DNA from: Pholis gunnellus
Taxonomy: Eukaryota > Chordata > Actinopteri > Perciformes > Pholidae
Assembly: GCA_910591455.2 (NCBI GenBank)
Contig: OU342809.1
Location: 17,160,059-17,224,058, forward strand
DNA length: 64,000 nt
Reading direction: 5' to 3'
The notes below the pieces were generated by a model. It was not told where the DNA came from. It searched no databases and worked only from the letters and a program-made list of their open reading frames with translations. This document shows positions 38,891 through 51,700 of the stretch, piece after piece (the first letter of the stretch is position 1; each line of letters opens with the position of its first letter). The position numbers and the translations under genes were made by a program.

Positions 38891-39860
38891 GACTCCTGAC
38901 CGCTATTAGTTTCTGGTTTTAGTTCATCTCTTATTTATCAAGTACATATCTGCTCATGCATACACATTCAGGCCAGGGCTGCGGTGCTGATGGATGTTCG
39001 GGGCTCCCATTACTCACTTGTGGAGAGTGAACGAGGGTGATGGCTCCTAACCTCGGGCAGCGAGGTGATCGAGGTCAGCCTGAAATTTGGGTGACACACG
39101 AACGCATGCGTCGCACATATACACACACGTATGTGCTGACACGCGCACATTGAAACTCCCCTGCAGACAGAGTGATAATGATAGTCTGGCATCCATTCAT
39201 TTTTTTTTTTGTTGGTGAGAACAGTGATTACACAAAGACGCACGCTCTCACTCACTTCAGATGTTACCGACCCTTTCAACCTTTGCTTCTGTATCGTTTT
39301 CTGCCTCCCTTGCTGCTGGTGAATCCCTGACATCACGGAGCCCCTCTCTTGTTTGGCCCCCCCATGGCTGCCTGTCAGCCGGCAGACAATAGGGACTTGG
39401 GGGCACATTTGCCTTTCTAAAGAGGCAACGCCGCTTCAACCTTCCTCCCTACCGCACTTCCTCTCTCTCCCCGTCTTCCTCTTCGCTCCATCTTTACCCC
39501 CCCCTCCCCCAATTGCTTTCTGTCAACTGTGATAACTCATTACTATGTCACAGACCTGTGTGTGTCTTCCCTGGGTGTGATACAGGAGGGCCTATCTGTG
39601 AGCAGAGAGCTATGTGATTGGGTTAAACACGGGTACTCGAGTGAGGTAAAGGCCAACCATGCTCTCTCATGTGGCCGGACTCATCACTGTGTTCATGTCA
39701 GATTACAAAAATAAAGGTCAGAAATAGGTGGAGCAAGCCCCCGCAAAGGCAATGTTTGTTATATTAACACAATGTGTGACGCCCTGCAGGACCAGACATG
39801 TCTGTGTTTGAGTTGACTTTTGCTATTGATGTATTAAAAGAAAAACTGCAGAAATGTGAA
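37157..39860 (+). other. brsk2 intron 1 segment, mostly unique
   Basis: Contains a (CT)n at 38858-38886 and pyrimidine-rich 39430-39510. The frame at about 38258-38665 (135 codons) shows no domain I recognise. Confidence 0.4.
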
Positions 39861-39993
39861 GAAGATTGATGCCACTCTGTCTGTAAGGTGAATATAAAGC
39901 TACTGGCAGCAACCAGGCTACCTTTTTCCATCTAATTCCAGTCTTTTTACGAAGATAAGCTAACCAGCTGGTGATCGTAGCTTAGAAATATCG
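39861..39993 (+). repeat. Degraded teleost dispersed repeat (GATGCCACTCTGTCTGTA... type)
   Basis: GATGCCACTCTGTCTGTA, then GTGAATATAAAGCTAC and GATAAGCTAACCAGCTG follow the order of a common fish repeat that carries CCACTCTCATGTCTGTA, ATATGAAGCTAC and AGCTAACCAGCTGCTGGC blocks. A shorter related piece may lie at 53610-53640. Confidence 0.5.
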
Positions 39994-40876
39994 TAGAAAT
40001 AGAGCCTGTTTAATTCTTTGTTTTGCACACAGTATGTTAAATGTTTTTTTAATTTTTTTAAAAATTTAATCCCAGATATAACACCTGCAAAACCATCTGG
40101 CTAAAATCTGGGACTGACTGGTTGTGCCTATACTTTTTTTTTTTTTTTTTTTTGGGAGAATGAAAGAGAGACGGCAAGAGGGAGAAAAAGTTGTTAGAAC
40201 ACGCGAGGGCGACGTGTCAGGTACCAGGTCCTCTTAAGGTTGAACCGAGCTCTGCTCCGCTGTAGGCTAGGTCTCGAGTGTGTGTGTCCCCCGAGCGCTT
40301 CTTCCTGAGTGGTCCCTGGCTGCTCCTCAAACTGACACGCACACACGCAAGCAGTTGTTCAGGCACATCTGGGGATTGACACATGCATGCACATGCAATA
40401 CACACACATGTAGGCATGCGTCCGACACCATTAGACCAAGTGTGCACACACACATACACTTAAACAGACAGCAAGATAGGCGAGCGCAGTATGGCCCCAG
40501 GCTGAAGGGAGTCAGGTGCTTATAAAGACTGAGGTAAGGGTGAAGTCAGGATGAATACGACTTACACTGCAGAGTATCATTTCAGGTCACGTCTCTCAAC
40601 ACTGTATCCTCACGACAGTGGATTACTGATCCACACTAGGAATCTTGAAAAATGTTCCCAAAGTGCAGCATATATAGTATAAAATGCTCAAATGAGAGAA
40701 ATCTTCCAAGATGGGACTTCCTTTTATTATTGTGGCTCCTGGCTACTGATTGACACGTCGTCCTTTTAATGCACTTGAACAGATGATGTTTTTTCATCAT
40801 TAGACTGCAGTTTGATGGAGTCGAATCCTCTTGTCGCGGATTTGTTTTCCTGGTCTAGATCAGGACTGCCGAGGCT

Positions 40877-41031
<155 letters not shown>

Positions 41032-41840
41032 ATAGAACTGCAGAGCCCAGTGAAGTTGATTCCTGTCAAGCCCGTAGCACCACACTCGACCAAGCGTTTA
41101 AACACTGCTCTAGGATTTCCCGCTAGTATGGGCTGAGTGGAAGTGTCAGTCAGTGAAATGTGTGTGTGTGTGTGTCTCTGTGTGTGCATGAGCATGTGTG
41201 GAATTGGCAGAATCGATGGGTGTTCAGAGAGGCCAAAAAGGTTGGAAGGCTATAGCTTTTAGCATCAGAGACAAAGAGCAAGAGAGATCTTGGGGTTTGA
41301 TAAAATACAGAGGTCAGTTGTAGCAGGGTGGAGCATGAAAGCTCTCAGACAGTTTGGCTTTTTCCTGACCTGGAAATTCGCATTGCCCGTCCGTGTGGTA
41401 CACACAGGTGGGATGAGAGAAGCATGCAGTGCAGTTGGCAGTTTCGTTCAATTGCCTCTAAAGTGAGTTGTTGGTATTTTGGTTACAAACGTCTCGTAAA
41501 TGTTTTGCTGAGAATAGATATCTGAGTACCGTGTCTTTTTCTGGCACGTCGTCACGCTGTTTTCTGAGGAGCTACCATGTTTACTCACTTTGAAAATCTG
41601 AAGCAAAACCCAAGGACAGTTCACCTCTGTGTGCAGACAGGATTCATGTTGATATTTTACCAAAGGGTAATGCTTAGTAAGCATCTGTTGTCGGTAAAAC
41701 TGACTGAACTCAGATTGACATTATTTCTAGTACATTAAATTCCTCATTTTGCTGGGAAAGCCCCGGAACCCGATCCAGCACCCCTGGGAGATTCTGGCTT
41801 CATTATACAAACCACTGCTTAAATTGAGCAACCACATGCA

Positions 41841-41944
<104 letters not shown>

Positions 41945-42116
41945 GAAACAGGTGATGCTTGTGTCTACTGCTAAGCAATAGACCTGAGAGGCGGGCGATG
42001 TAAGTCACAGGGATGATAGGATAGTGAGGTGGTGAGAGAGCGATTAGACGTTAGGTATGTAGTGTTGCTATGGGTGATGGGCAGGGCAGGTGGTCAATGA
42101 CTGGCAACACAAGAGC

Positions 42117-42120
<4 letters not shown>

Positions 42121-42154
<34 letters not shown>
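42121..42154. repeat. (TG)17 microsatellite
   Basis: Pure TG, 34 bp, about 180 bp after the (AC)50 array and inverse to it. Confidence 0.95.
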
Positions 42155-42157
<3 letters not shown>

Positions 42158-42649
42158 TGGGAGGTCAGTTTGATCTCGGTGGCGGGGCAACCTGCTGTTG
42201 TGGGGCTTAGAGATTTCGAAGAGTGTGTGTGTCTTTTGTGCCACTGTGCTCTTGAAGTCATTAAAGTAGGCGAGGGGTGGGGGCGGGCGGACTTGTCTCT
42301 TCAGAGGGGCGGCTGTGATGCGGCAGTGGAGAAAGGAGGGACGGACTGTGTGAGTTGGCCTTGAGGGAGCTGAAGCCTTGGGAACATCAGTCGCACAGAG
42401 CGACAAAAGAACAATTGTGTGTGTGTGTTTGTGTGACAAAGTTGATGAGGGTCCAAGCACGCACGTGTTTATTTGTTTTGTGAGTGCGCATGTGTTCGTG
42501 TGTTTGTGTTGATGTGACTTTTTAAAATTGGGCTGCCACTGCAAGATTTAAATTATAATGGATCTATTGACCCTGAGAAATGCTGCATTTGCAAGTGTGC
42601 AGTTTTGGGTGATGGGGGGGGTTGTAAAAAGGGGCAGCTGGTTAATTTG

Positions 42650-42654
<5 letters not shown>

Positions 42655-42702
<48 letters not shown>
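42655..42702. repeat. (TG)24 microsatellite
   Basis: Pure TG, 48 bp. Confidence 0.95.
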
Positions 42703-42704
<2 letters not shown>

Positions 42705-43089
42705 TTGTACTCTCTCCCAGTTGAAATGGACTGAATGAAGGGATGAGAGGTGAACCTTTTTTTTTCTGGCGTGGACAATTTATTTATTTTTGTTGGAGAA
42801 ATATGTTTTCCTGTTTTGATTGTGCACAGGCTTAAGAGGGGACCACAAAATACGCACACGCACTCACACCCACTTGGCTTTTATTGGAGCAGACAAAACA
42901 CACAGTCAACCATCTGGCTGCACGGCGGCCATAATAACATTAAAGAAACACTTATCTATACAAACATATTAGCAGGCATTTAGAAATAGTGCAATTGACA
43001 GCATCCTTGTGTTTTTGCGGCTTTTTGTGTAGGTGTGTGTGTGTGTGTGTGTGTGTGGAGTCGCACAGTACAGTCCAAGGTCAAAGTGT

Positions 43090-43376
43090 TTTTTAGTTCT
43101 CGCTGCCATCTTTACTCAGTCTTTCCGTCAATCTGCCAATTCCTCTGGTCCATGTATCGTCTCCTTCTCATCTGTTTCCCTCATTCGGCCTTTTGCTCTC
43201 TCTATTTTGTTCCTCCTTGTCACTTCTCTCCTACAGGACAGACACCTCACTTTCCTTTCGGTGTCTCCACTTCACCCTCTATTTCTCATTTCTCCCATTT
43301 CTACCTATTTTATTCTTGGTCTTTCCATCCTTCCAGCTCCCTCTCTTTATACCCCCCCCCCCCCCGCCCCCCTTAT
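43090..43376. repeat. Pyrimidine-rich tract ending in a C run
   Basis: Almost 300 bp of C/T-rich sequence on the plus strand ending in about 20 C with one G (43350-43373). Confidence 0.7.
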
Positions 43377-43464
43377 TGTTTTGGTTAATCTGGCCTTGCT
43401 CTCCGGCTGTGCCCTTGTGTTCAAATTATGCATTAACCCAGGTTACCCCAACCCGGTATTTATG

Positions 43465-43467
<3 letters not shown>

Positions 43468-43506
<39 letters not shown>
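43468..43506. repeat. (AC)19 microsatellite
   Basis: Pure CA/AC, 39 bp. Confidence 0.95.
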
Positions 43507-43511
<5 letters not shown>

Positions 43512-44171
43512 TACACACACCTACAAAGCTCCCCCTGTGTTGTTGAATCATGCAGACTCAACACATGACAGACAAACAATGGCTCGATGGTGCCCCAGAC
43601 ATTGTTGAATATCAGGTCCTTAAATACCAGGCGTCACGGACAGTAAATGAAGCCATCATTTCAATTCACAGCCAATTTTGAGTCACAGTGATACATTCAT
43701 ATACTGTGTACATGATTTATTACTCTGGTCGTGTGTCACGGTGACCTGCCACCCGTGTGTTGCTCAATGCATACATCTGCCTGTTATCACACTGAAATAC
43801 TCTTTGTCTCCAGGCTGCTTTGCCTGCATCCTGTGATCCGCTTCCAGAGGAAAATCTTTGCAATCTTCTTGATTTGCATTATAAATGTCTGGTGTGATAA
43901 ACCTTGATAAAGGTCGTATAGATCAGAGACTCTGGGCTTTGCTGTTTGATCAATCATAAATTCCACCTTCTCTAATATTCTCATTAGTCCCTGGGGTATT
44001 TAGAAATGTATTTAACTTATATAGTTTTCAACGGTGATTCATTTCCCTGGGAGGTAGATCTGAGATGGTGAATGTTAGTGTGAGTGTAAAAGACGCTGTG
44101 TCCTTGAACAGGCTTATTGCTGCAGCTGGAACATCATACGCTCTGCCCACTCCAACAGCTCTCTCTCACTG

Positions 44172-44173
<2 letters not shown>

Positions 44174-44240
<67 letters not shown>
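44174..44240. repeat. (AC)33 microsatellite
   Basis: Pure AC, 67 bp. Confidence 0.96.
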
Positions 44241-44242
<2 letters not shown>

Positions 44243-46238
44243 CACACTCCCATTACCGCCAGCCTTTCCAACCTATTCTCCCCGTTTTTCTCCCATTTCT
44301 CCTAGCTTAGCAGAAGATGGGGAAGGCGTGAGATGGAGGACGGTGGTGAAAGAGGGCCACTAAAACTGCTGGCATTTTTACAGGACAGCGTAAACCAGAG
44401 TAGTACACAAAGCAGAAGTTTATCCTCTTCGCTTCTTACTCTTACACATGGAGCAGAGATAAAGAGCCAGATGGGGGTTGTTGATCAGACTGGGATGAGA
44501 CGAAGACTCTGTTTGTTTCATTTGGGGAAAGACAAATATGTAGTTTTTATACCATCAAAACATCAGCGGGTAATATCAGCAGCTTGATTGGGTTATGAAC
44601 AGAAATTTTTTGTTGCTAACTATTAGAAACACTTTTCAAACGGATCTCTATCTTTTATGTTGTCAGAACCCAAAATAAAAGTGTAAACCCCCAAAATGCC
44701 GTGGTCAGACCCTAATACTATATCAGCGCCTTTTTATAACTGGATGCTCTCACTCTGGTAATATGCGTAAGAACAGATCTGTTCTCCTATAGTCTATTTT
44801 CATCATTTTATTTAGTTTTTACTTGCTCTTTCTCTCCGTTTCCTTCATATTTTCCCCCTTTTCCCTGCGCCTTTCCGTGCCGAGGAGACGTGCAAAATAA
44901 GCCTGAGGCTGGAAAAACACTGTTCTCATTCTCTGTGTCGCTCACTCTTTCTATCACACACTCACACACACACACACACACGCATATGCGCACTCACTTG
45001 CTTCAGGCCCCCTTGCGTTTTAACTGCAGGTCAATCCTTACGAAATGCTGTGAAATAATTTCCCAACTTCATCCTCCTTTATAATCAGTGTGCAGCTTTA
45101 TAATGCAGTCGAGTCTGACCTAAGAACTTAAGCAAGTCTTAGTCCATTTTTTTTATTCTTGATTTCTGTAATCAGCCCAGGGGGCCTCCCTCTTTCTCTC
45201 CACCTTCTTTGTTATTTCTTACTCTTATGAAAGACTTTAAAACATGTTTTCAGCATGAGCTGCTACACACAGCACCTGGCAGTGCAGAACAGCCACCCTA
45301 CCTCTGGCACGCGTGTCTAACGGCGCGATTTCACCGCGTCATCCTGCACGCCGCGGTGAATTTCTCGGCCCTTTTCTTTCTCGCAGGCGCAAGATGTTCC
45401 TATGATTCCATTTTGCGAGCGAATCATTTCATGGGTGTCACTACAAGTTGTGTTTTCTGCTTGAGCAAAGATATTGGAAAATCTTCCACGACATCCATTT
45501 GTGCATTATTGTCCAATCTGTTTGATGTCAGTCTCCATTCCAGTCTCTGTCTCGTGCCTCACCTTCCTGTTTTGCTCTTTTTTTCCCCTGTTCCCTCTCG
45601 TGACACCCTCTCTTTACCTTTGCTAATTATTATCTCAACCCTGCCCACCTTAACAACTCCCTCACTTCATTAGCTGTTCACATGGAGGAGTACATCCCTT
45701 TTTATTCACGCCTCAATGGAGGGATAAATCAAAGTGATAAAAAAAGAAAAGAAAAAGGGTTCACGGCCCGAGCGTCCTCCCAGAAAAAGGAAACGGGAAG
45801 GCCCTGTTCCTGGTGTAGGCAGGCTGTGGCTTTGATGGGCAGACCGTATGAGCTTGAGCAGGAAGGGGAAAAGCCCTCTTAGAGCTCTGTTGAACTTTCA
45901 CTCCAGAAAACGGAAGGATGAAGAGAAGGGTAGCTTTACTTGGAGTCTCTTGGCTTGATGGGTTGTGTAGTCTCTCTTTCCAATCTTTTATTCTCCCACT
46001 CTGTGCAAGGAACGTTGCAGAGTAGCAAGTGAGACATTTTTAGAGTAAGACATAGCTATTTCTGCCTTGGCTATGCCTACAAATCAATAGGAATTTTCCA
46101 AAAAAAGCTATGCTGTGTCCCTGAGTAGCTCTCTAACCCACTGTACCCAAAACCAGTCTTATCTGCTTTTGCCAGCTGGGCCTACGAGCGTCAGAAGTGT
46201 GGAGTGGTATAAAGCTTGGATATAAAAAAAACTTTAGG

Positions 46239-46240
<2 letters not shown>
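44241..46240 (+). other. brsk2 intron 1 segment
   Basis: Unique sequence with a short (AC)n at 44964-44980 and a pyrimidine-rich block at about 45540-45660. No exon found. Confidence 0.4.

Positions 46241-46279
<39 letters not shown>
46241..46279. repeat. (GT)19 microsatellite
   Basis: Pure GT, 39 bp. Confidence 0.95.
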
Positions 46280-46282
<3 letters not shown>

Positions 46283-48222
46283 TTATGCAGCATGCAGTAT
46301 GTGTGTAGTATATCTGTATGTGTGTCGTCATAAACATGTCAGAGGCACTCAGGAATTGAAGGTGTGATGATCTCCCCTAGCTGCTGCTGTGGCAGCTGTC
46401 AAAGTCACGCTTGCCTCATTTTTGGACCGTGATGCCTCGTTTCTGAACTGTGTAGTCTCTGACAGTTCAGACCGAAGGATGAAGAATGACACTTTTTGTT
46501 TTTGTTTTTTGTCACAGACAAATACTGGATGGTCAGTGGAGCCTTCTCCAGAGGCTGCCGTTCTCTCTCTCTCTCTCTCTAACCTCAGTTTCAGTATTTC
46601 TGCCTTCCATATGAATTGCCTTGTTGCTATCTTTTATGTTGTTGCCTGCAAAGTGGGTTTCAAATGGCTCTCAAAGAGAGAATTGATGGAAATAGAAAAA
46701 TTCACCGGGACATGTTATACTCCTGGCGGCATCTACATTACAGGCACAATTATGTCAAAGAAGAGCAGTTCTGCTTAGTGTCTGACTAAACAGGCCTTCA
46801 AGTGGGAAATGACTCTGGTTTCAACGGAGGTTCCAGAAACAGCACAGCATATCCTTATGAGGATAAAGCGCTTCTTTGATCATTACTTAAGAGGCAAAAA
46901 GACCTTCTCTCCCGTTTTTAATTTCTGCCCGTCTTACCTGGGACTGGAGGCAAGAGCACAGCCAGGGAGGCGGCAGAAGAAAAGGCTGTGCACTTTGAAG
47001 TTATTGAAATGAGGGGAGGAAGCGGGTGGGAAATACCAGGGAGAGCTAAGTAAAGAACTTGTTGAGCTGCTGGAGAAGTTCACCCAAACTGTCGGCCTCA
47101 GCTCTTCGTCCCTGAAGTAATTTCTTGGACTTGAAAGTGAGAATATTTCATGGATTTTAAGCTTTGTGTCTCTTGGTGAATATAGTCAGCCATTTTTCAT
47201 GATTTGTCGGATGCATTACTGTTCCGAGGAACCGTTGCCCCCAGATGTCAAAGCATCATTCCTCTCGCCATATATATCCTCTAACGAGACATGTCCGCTA
47301 GTGTTAACCTGCTTGCTAACTCAATGTGGTGTGGTTTATTCAGAAGTCAAGTGAGAAGCTGTCAGAATCCATTGATTCCTTGGATGACAAATCCTACCAC
47401 AGCCATCACCCTGGAAGGCGTGTTGCATTGCTCTTAACCCTTCAGAGACCGTCTGTTCCTGACAGGGTCAGACTGATGTCATCTGCAAGCAGGCAGGACC
47501 TGACACCAGTGATAAGTGGAGAGAGAGGGCCGCTGAATAGAGCCATGGGCATTGATGATGTTCAGCCTGTCAGGTTGTTTCTAGAGCTGCATCCTCAAAG
47601 GAGAGAGAGAAGGGGACGACAGGGTCGGTCGTAACCGAGGCCTGAGAATACATCAAGAGCACGAAGGTTTTGACTGACCTCCAGCTGTCCAACGGAGCAG
47701 AATATTCTTTATAGTCAAAATAACAGTGTTGGGGTTGGTTCGTTCTGCCCGTGGCATTTCTGTTGTGCATATAGATTGGACATAAGATGAACTTCCGCTG
47801 TGGTAGGCGGGGATGTGAACATGGTGCACAGGTGGCAAAGAGAAAAGGTGTCTTATTCTATTGTGTGCAGATGGACCTCATGCAATTTTGAGCAGGCAAC
47901 ATGAATGATAGAATTACCTCCTCCCAGGGTGCAAGCCAAAACCTATTTCCACCTTATTACAGGAAATGGCATCTTTGCATTCGAAAAGAGTTGATTTTCT
48001 TTTTTTTTAGAGTGAGCATTGAATATTTTCTTCCTTTCACCGAGACTGAAGGCAAAGTGGACCAAATTAATTCAGACCTTCAAATTGAATAATAGATGGT
48101 ATTTCTTTATGTATGTGATACAAATAGGTAGAAATGTAATTATTCTCTGTGTCCGCCTTCAGGGATGGAAAAAGAATTGTTTACTCAAGTTCAGCAGTTT
48201 TCACACACACACGCACACGCAT

Positions 48223-48253
<31 letters not shown>

Positions 48254-48830
48254 TTCTTATTTAACGAATGCTAGAAGGCTAGGACTTGACTTGCTAATTC
48301 CCTATAAATTAGAGTGTAGATATTTTTCACCTCTCCCAGATCGCTTCAGAGCTTAATTTGGGTACTAGATCTGATAAGTGTTCTCGAATTACTCTACTTC
48401 TCCCCGCTTAATATTTTGTGTGTGTGTTTGTCGTAGGGGGTTGCAGTGGCCTGGAAGGGGTTCGATTCCTGCACACATGTGTGTATTTACAAATGACATA
48501 ACTACCCCCTACACAGAGAGTGCTTTTAATAATCATTATGCAGCAGAATAGCTGCTTTAATGCACACAGCTCTCAGGCAATTGATTGTGACTTAGCAATT
48601 CTAAATATTGGCTCTGGCCTGCATGAAGAAATGCTAACACCATTTTAACCACTGCGCTGTTTGATTGTTAGCTACACTGACAGGTGCACATCACACAGCT
48701 TTTAATATGAGGGCCATCAGCTAAATATTCTGGGCTGGATTTATAGAACTGGAGGGTGCAGCAAAGAGTTCATGTGCATTTTACATGGTTAGTATGCCGT
48801 TGAAAGCTGCACAGGGCCCCGGTGATCGCC

Positions 48831-48835
<5 letters not shown>
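46280..48835 (+). other. brsk2 intron 1 segment, low in simple repeats
   Basis: One of the cleaner stretches of the intron. It holds a 129-codon open frame (46389-46778) with no recognised domain, a mixed (AC)n at 48204-48250 and an AT-balanced block at 48490-48800 that looks like possible conserved non-coding DNA. No exon call is justified. Confidence 0.4.

Positions 48836-48869
<34 letters not shown>
48836..48869. repeat. (GT)17 microsatellite
   Basis: Pure GT, about 34 bp. Confidence 0.94.
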
Positions 48870-48871
<2 letters not shown>

Positions 48872-49840
48872 ATTGAAAGTAGGATTGCTGTGGAACGTTA
48901 ATTATTCCCAATATGTTTCCCATTTCATCCACAGCTGAACGTTCCCTGTTCACAAACCTTGATCAACGTTCATTCATTTCAGCCCATTACAACCCTCCCT
49001 CTCTGTCTTTCTCTCGCTCTCCCCCTCTGCCTGCCTCTCTTTCTCAGCTTGTAGATGTGTTAGCCATTACCTCGCTAATTTACACTGCGATGGGGGAGAG
49101 GGGGGGGAAGTGAGCGGAGGGAGTCGAGGAGGAGAACACAAAGCCGCGGTGCTCACTTTCCTCGCGCCTGTCTGCTCTTCTTAATAGCTAAACATTTTTT
49201 CCGCAGCTTGTTCTTGCAACGCCAGCTTGAGAAGCTCTCGTTGACAAAGAGGTTTTAGGTTGAAATATATCAAATTAAGTAGGCTTAATCTGCCTTCCCG
49301 AGTAAAATATTAGTACTATGGATCATGTTTTTTTTTTTTTATGGAGAGTCCACCACCACATTTGCTGTCAGAATTTGTCGAAGTGAAACAGCCCAGGTGT
49401 GAACTGATTGGGACTTATTCAAATAGTCTGACAATTGCTTGTTTCAAGTGTGTCTAATCAGAGTTCGCTCCCGTCATAATTCTTTGATATGGCTGTTTGC
49501 AGTCAGTTACTTATTCTGTGATGGATGTAAGTGTTTGTGTCTTGGAAAAGATAACATTTAAATTACAATAAATTAAAGGCAGTCATGCTGTTTTAGAAGA
49601 AAAAGAAATGGAAAAGACATCACTTGACAGGAAAATAGTCCACTGTCCTACTGAAAATAACATTTCCATAAATAAGTCACTCACCTCTACTTGTACTGAG
49701 ACCTTCTAATAATGATGATAGGACGTTTGTGAAACAAAGGTCTTTCGATCAATTTCCTCTTTTGCAGTCTGACATATACTAGAAAAAAGAGAACCCAGCC
49801 ACAACAAATGCTTTATTTGTGGTAATAACAAAACAATATT

Positions 49841-49852
49841 GGTGTGTGTATA

Positions 49853-49891
<39 letters not shown>
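49841..49891. repeat. GT/TA/T compound simple repeat
   Basis: GTGTGTGTA runs into TATATA and then a T run. Confidence 0.9.
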
Positions 49892-49892
<1 letters not shown>

Positions 49893-50055
49893 CGCAATAC
49901 TATCAATAACAAATTGATAAATTCACTTTTATAAAAACAACCACTGAGTGATTTTGGTTGGACATGAACAGCTTTTAAATAATTTGCTACCTTATTCAGG
50001 GGTGTAAAGTAGGCCATTGTGATCCTATGCAGTAGATGTAATTGTTAAATTGCTG

Positions 50056-50056
<1 letters not shown>

Positions 50057-50117
<61 letters not shown>
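50057..50117. repeat. (CA)30 microsatellite
   Basis: Pure CA, 61 bp. Confidence 0.96.
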
Positions 50118-50120
<3 letters not shown>

Positions 50121-50642
50121 CCTGTCCCAGTCATTTTCAAGGTCATGGTCCTCCCATCCTCCTCTCTGTCTCTCCCCATTTATCCTGTGTATAATGGGAA
50201 GTGCTGACTGGTTTAGGACATACATTTGACACCCCTGCCCCATGCCCATTATAGGCTTTTGTAAGTGTAAAAACCCTACATGGCTACATGCAGGCTTTTA
50301 TGTATAAAGTTTTATATGTGTATTGATTGTCCAGCTATATAATAAGTCCCATTCCACAGAAACACATAGCGATATGAAAGGCTACAGCACTTCATTTCTG
50401 CTTTCATTGTACACTGAAGGCATTCTAGGGCAAAATATATATATATATAAAATAGGTGTGAGGGAGAACGTAGAGGTCAATAGTAGAAGTGGATGTACTT
50501 GTGTTTTACCTCCTCCTTCCTCTTTTCTTAATTAGCTGTGTGCAGCTGTATTAGGATGCCCCCCGGGGAGGAAAGACAGGAATAAAAAATGGGTAGGGGT
50601 AGGAAACCTGACCAACACATTCATATTTATTGTGCCATGGAA

Positions 50643-50645
<3 letters not shown>

Positions 50646-50689
<44 letters not shown>
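50646..50689. repeat. (TG)22 microsatellite
   Basis: Pure TG, 44 bp, inverse to the (CA)30 array 530 bp earlier. Confidence 0.95.
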
Positions 50690-50692
<3 letters not shown>

Positions 50693-51653
50693 GGCAAATA
50701 TAGGGTTAACGACTCCCAATGCCTGGGGTCTATAGTTGCTGTAAACCTGTCAGTTAGTGAGGCCAGGTAATTACCTTAGAATGACAGGTCTGGAGGGCAG
50801 TGTGTGTGTGTGTATGTGTGCTGGATGCGCTTAAGTGTGCACAGCTAGCTGTAGATGTGTTTATATGTGCATGTGAATGTGTAGACATGCTTTTTGTGTG
50901 TGTGTGTTTGTTTGTGTGTGCGCAGGTTATTTGGGGGGCTGGGAGAGATGGAAGATGGATGGGGAGCGGCAGCGTTTCTTATCCATTCAATTAGACAGGA
51001 TATATTGACGTGTGCAGAAGACCACCTGCTTGCGTATGCAAAGCACACAGCAAGGGGCTTCGCTTGACAGCTACACTCCAATGCACCCCTCCCCTAAGAT
51101 CGGCACATATTGTTAGTGGGTAGACATTATTTTCCACCTCCTCTCCTCTCGTCCCGACTCCTGTTCTCTCCTCCCCTGTCCTCCCCTGTCCTAGTTTTAG
51201 ATGGAGTCTCAACACTCAGGCTCCACAGATTTATTGAATCAACTCTGTAGTGTTGCCGTAGTTGCATACTGTTCACCTCCCCGAAATAACATACATCTCT
51301 CCATTTCTCTGGCGTTTTTCAGTGTTCTCTGCGTTCACTGTTCGTCACTTGCTGTTTCATGCCACCAGTTTTAGACAGTAGACTGTTTTTCATCTACATC
51401 TCTTGTAAAGAAAACCAGGCAGCAGCTATTGTTCCAGAGAGTGAAGCGATGAGACTCAAAGGGGTAGAGGATAGAGAGTTGTGTTGCCATGCCTGTGCTA
51501 ATGATCACAGACATTTTCCTTAACAACCTCTCCATTTATCTCTCCTCCGGCCGTTTGTTTCTTCTGCACACCACACACTTATCTCGTTTCCTTCACCTTC
51601 TATGCGTCCTCTGTCAATTTCTGCCGTGTGTTTTCTGTACTGTGTGTTTTCTG

Positions 51654-51657
<4 letters not shown>

Positions 51658-51699
<42 letters not shown>
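51658..51699. repeat. (TG)21 microsatellite
   Basis: Pure TG preceded by a duplicated TGTTTTCTGTACTG block. Confidence 0.95.

Positions 51700-51700
<1 letters not shown>

Noticed and set aside
47353..47370. Codons for EKLSES, a string found in exon 2 of BRSK kinases
   Set aside because: The flanking residues do not match (no VAIKIVN before, no VLMKVER after) and no acceptor and donor pair frames it. A chance six-residue match.
48459..48469. GGTTCGATTCC, a tRNA/SINE B-box-like motif
   Set aside because: No A box at the right spacing and no cloverleaf can be drawn. Not enough for a tRNA or SINE call.
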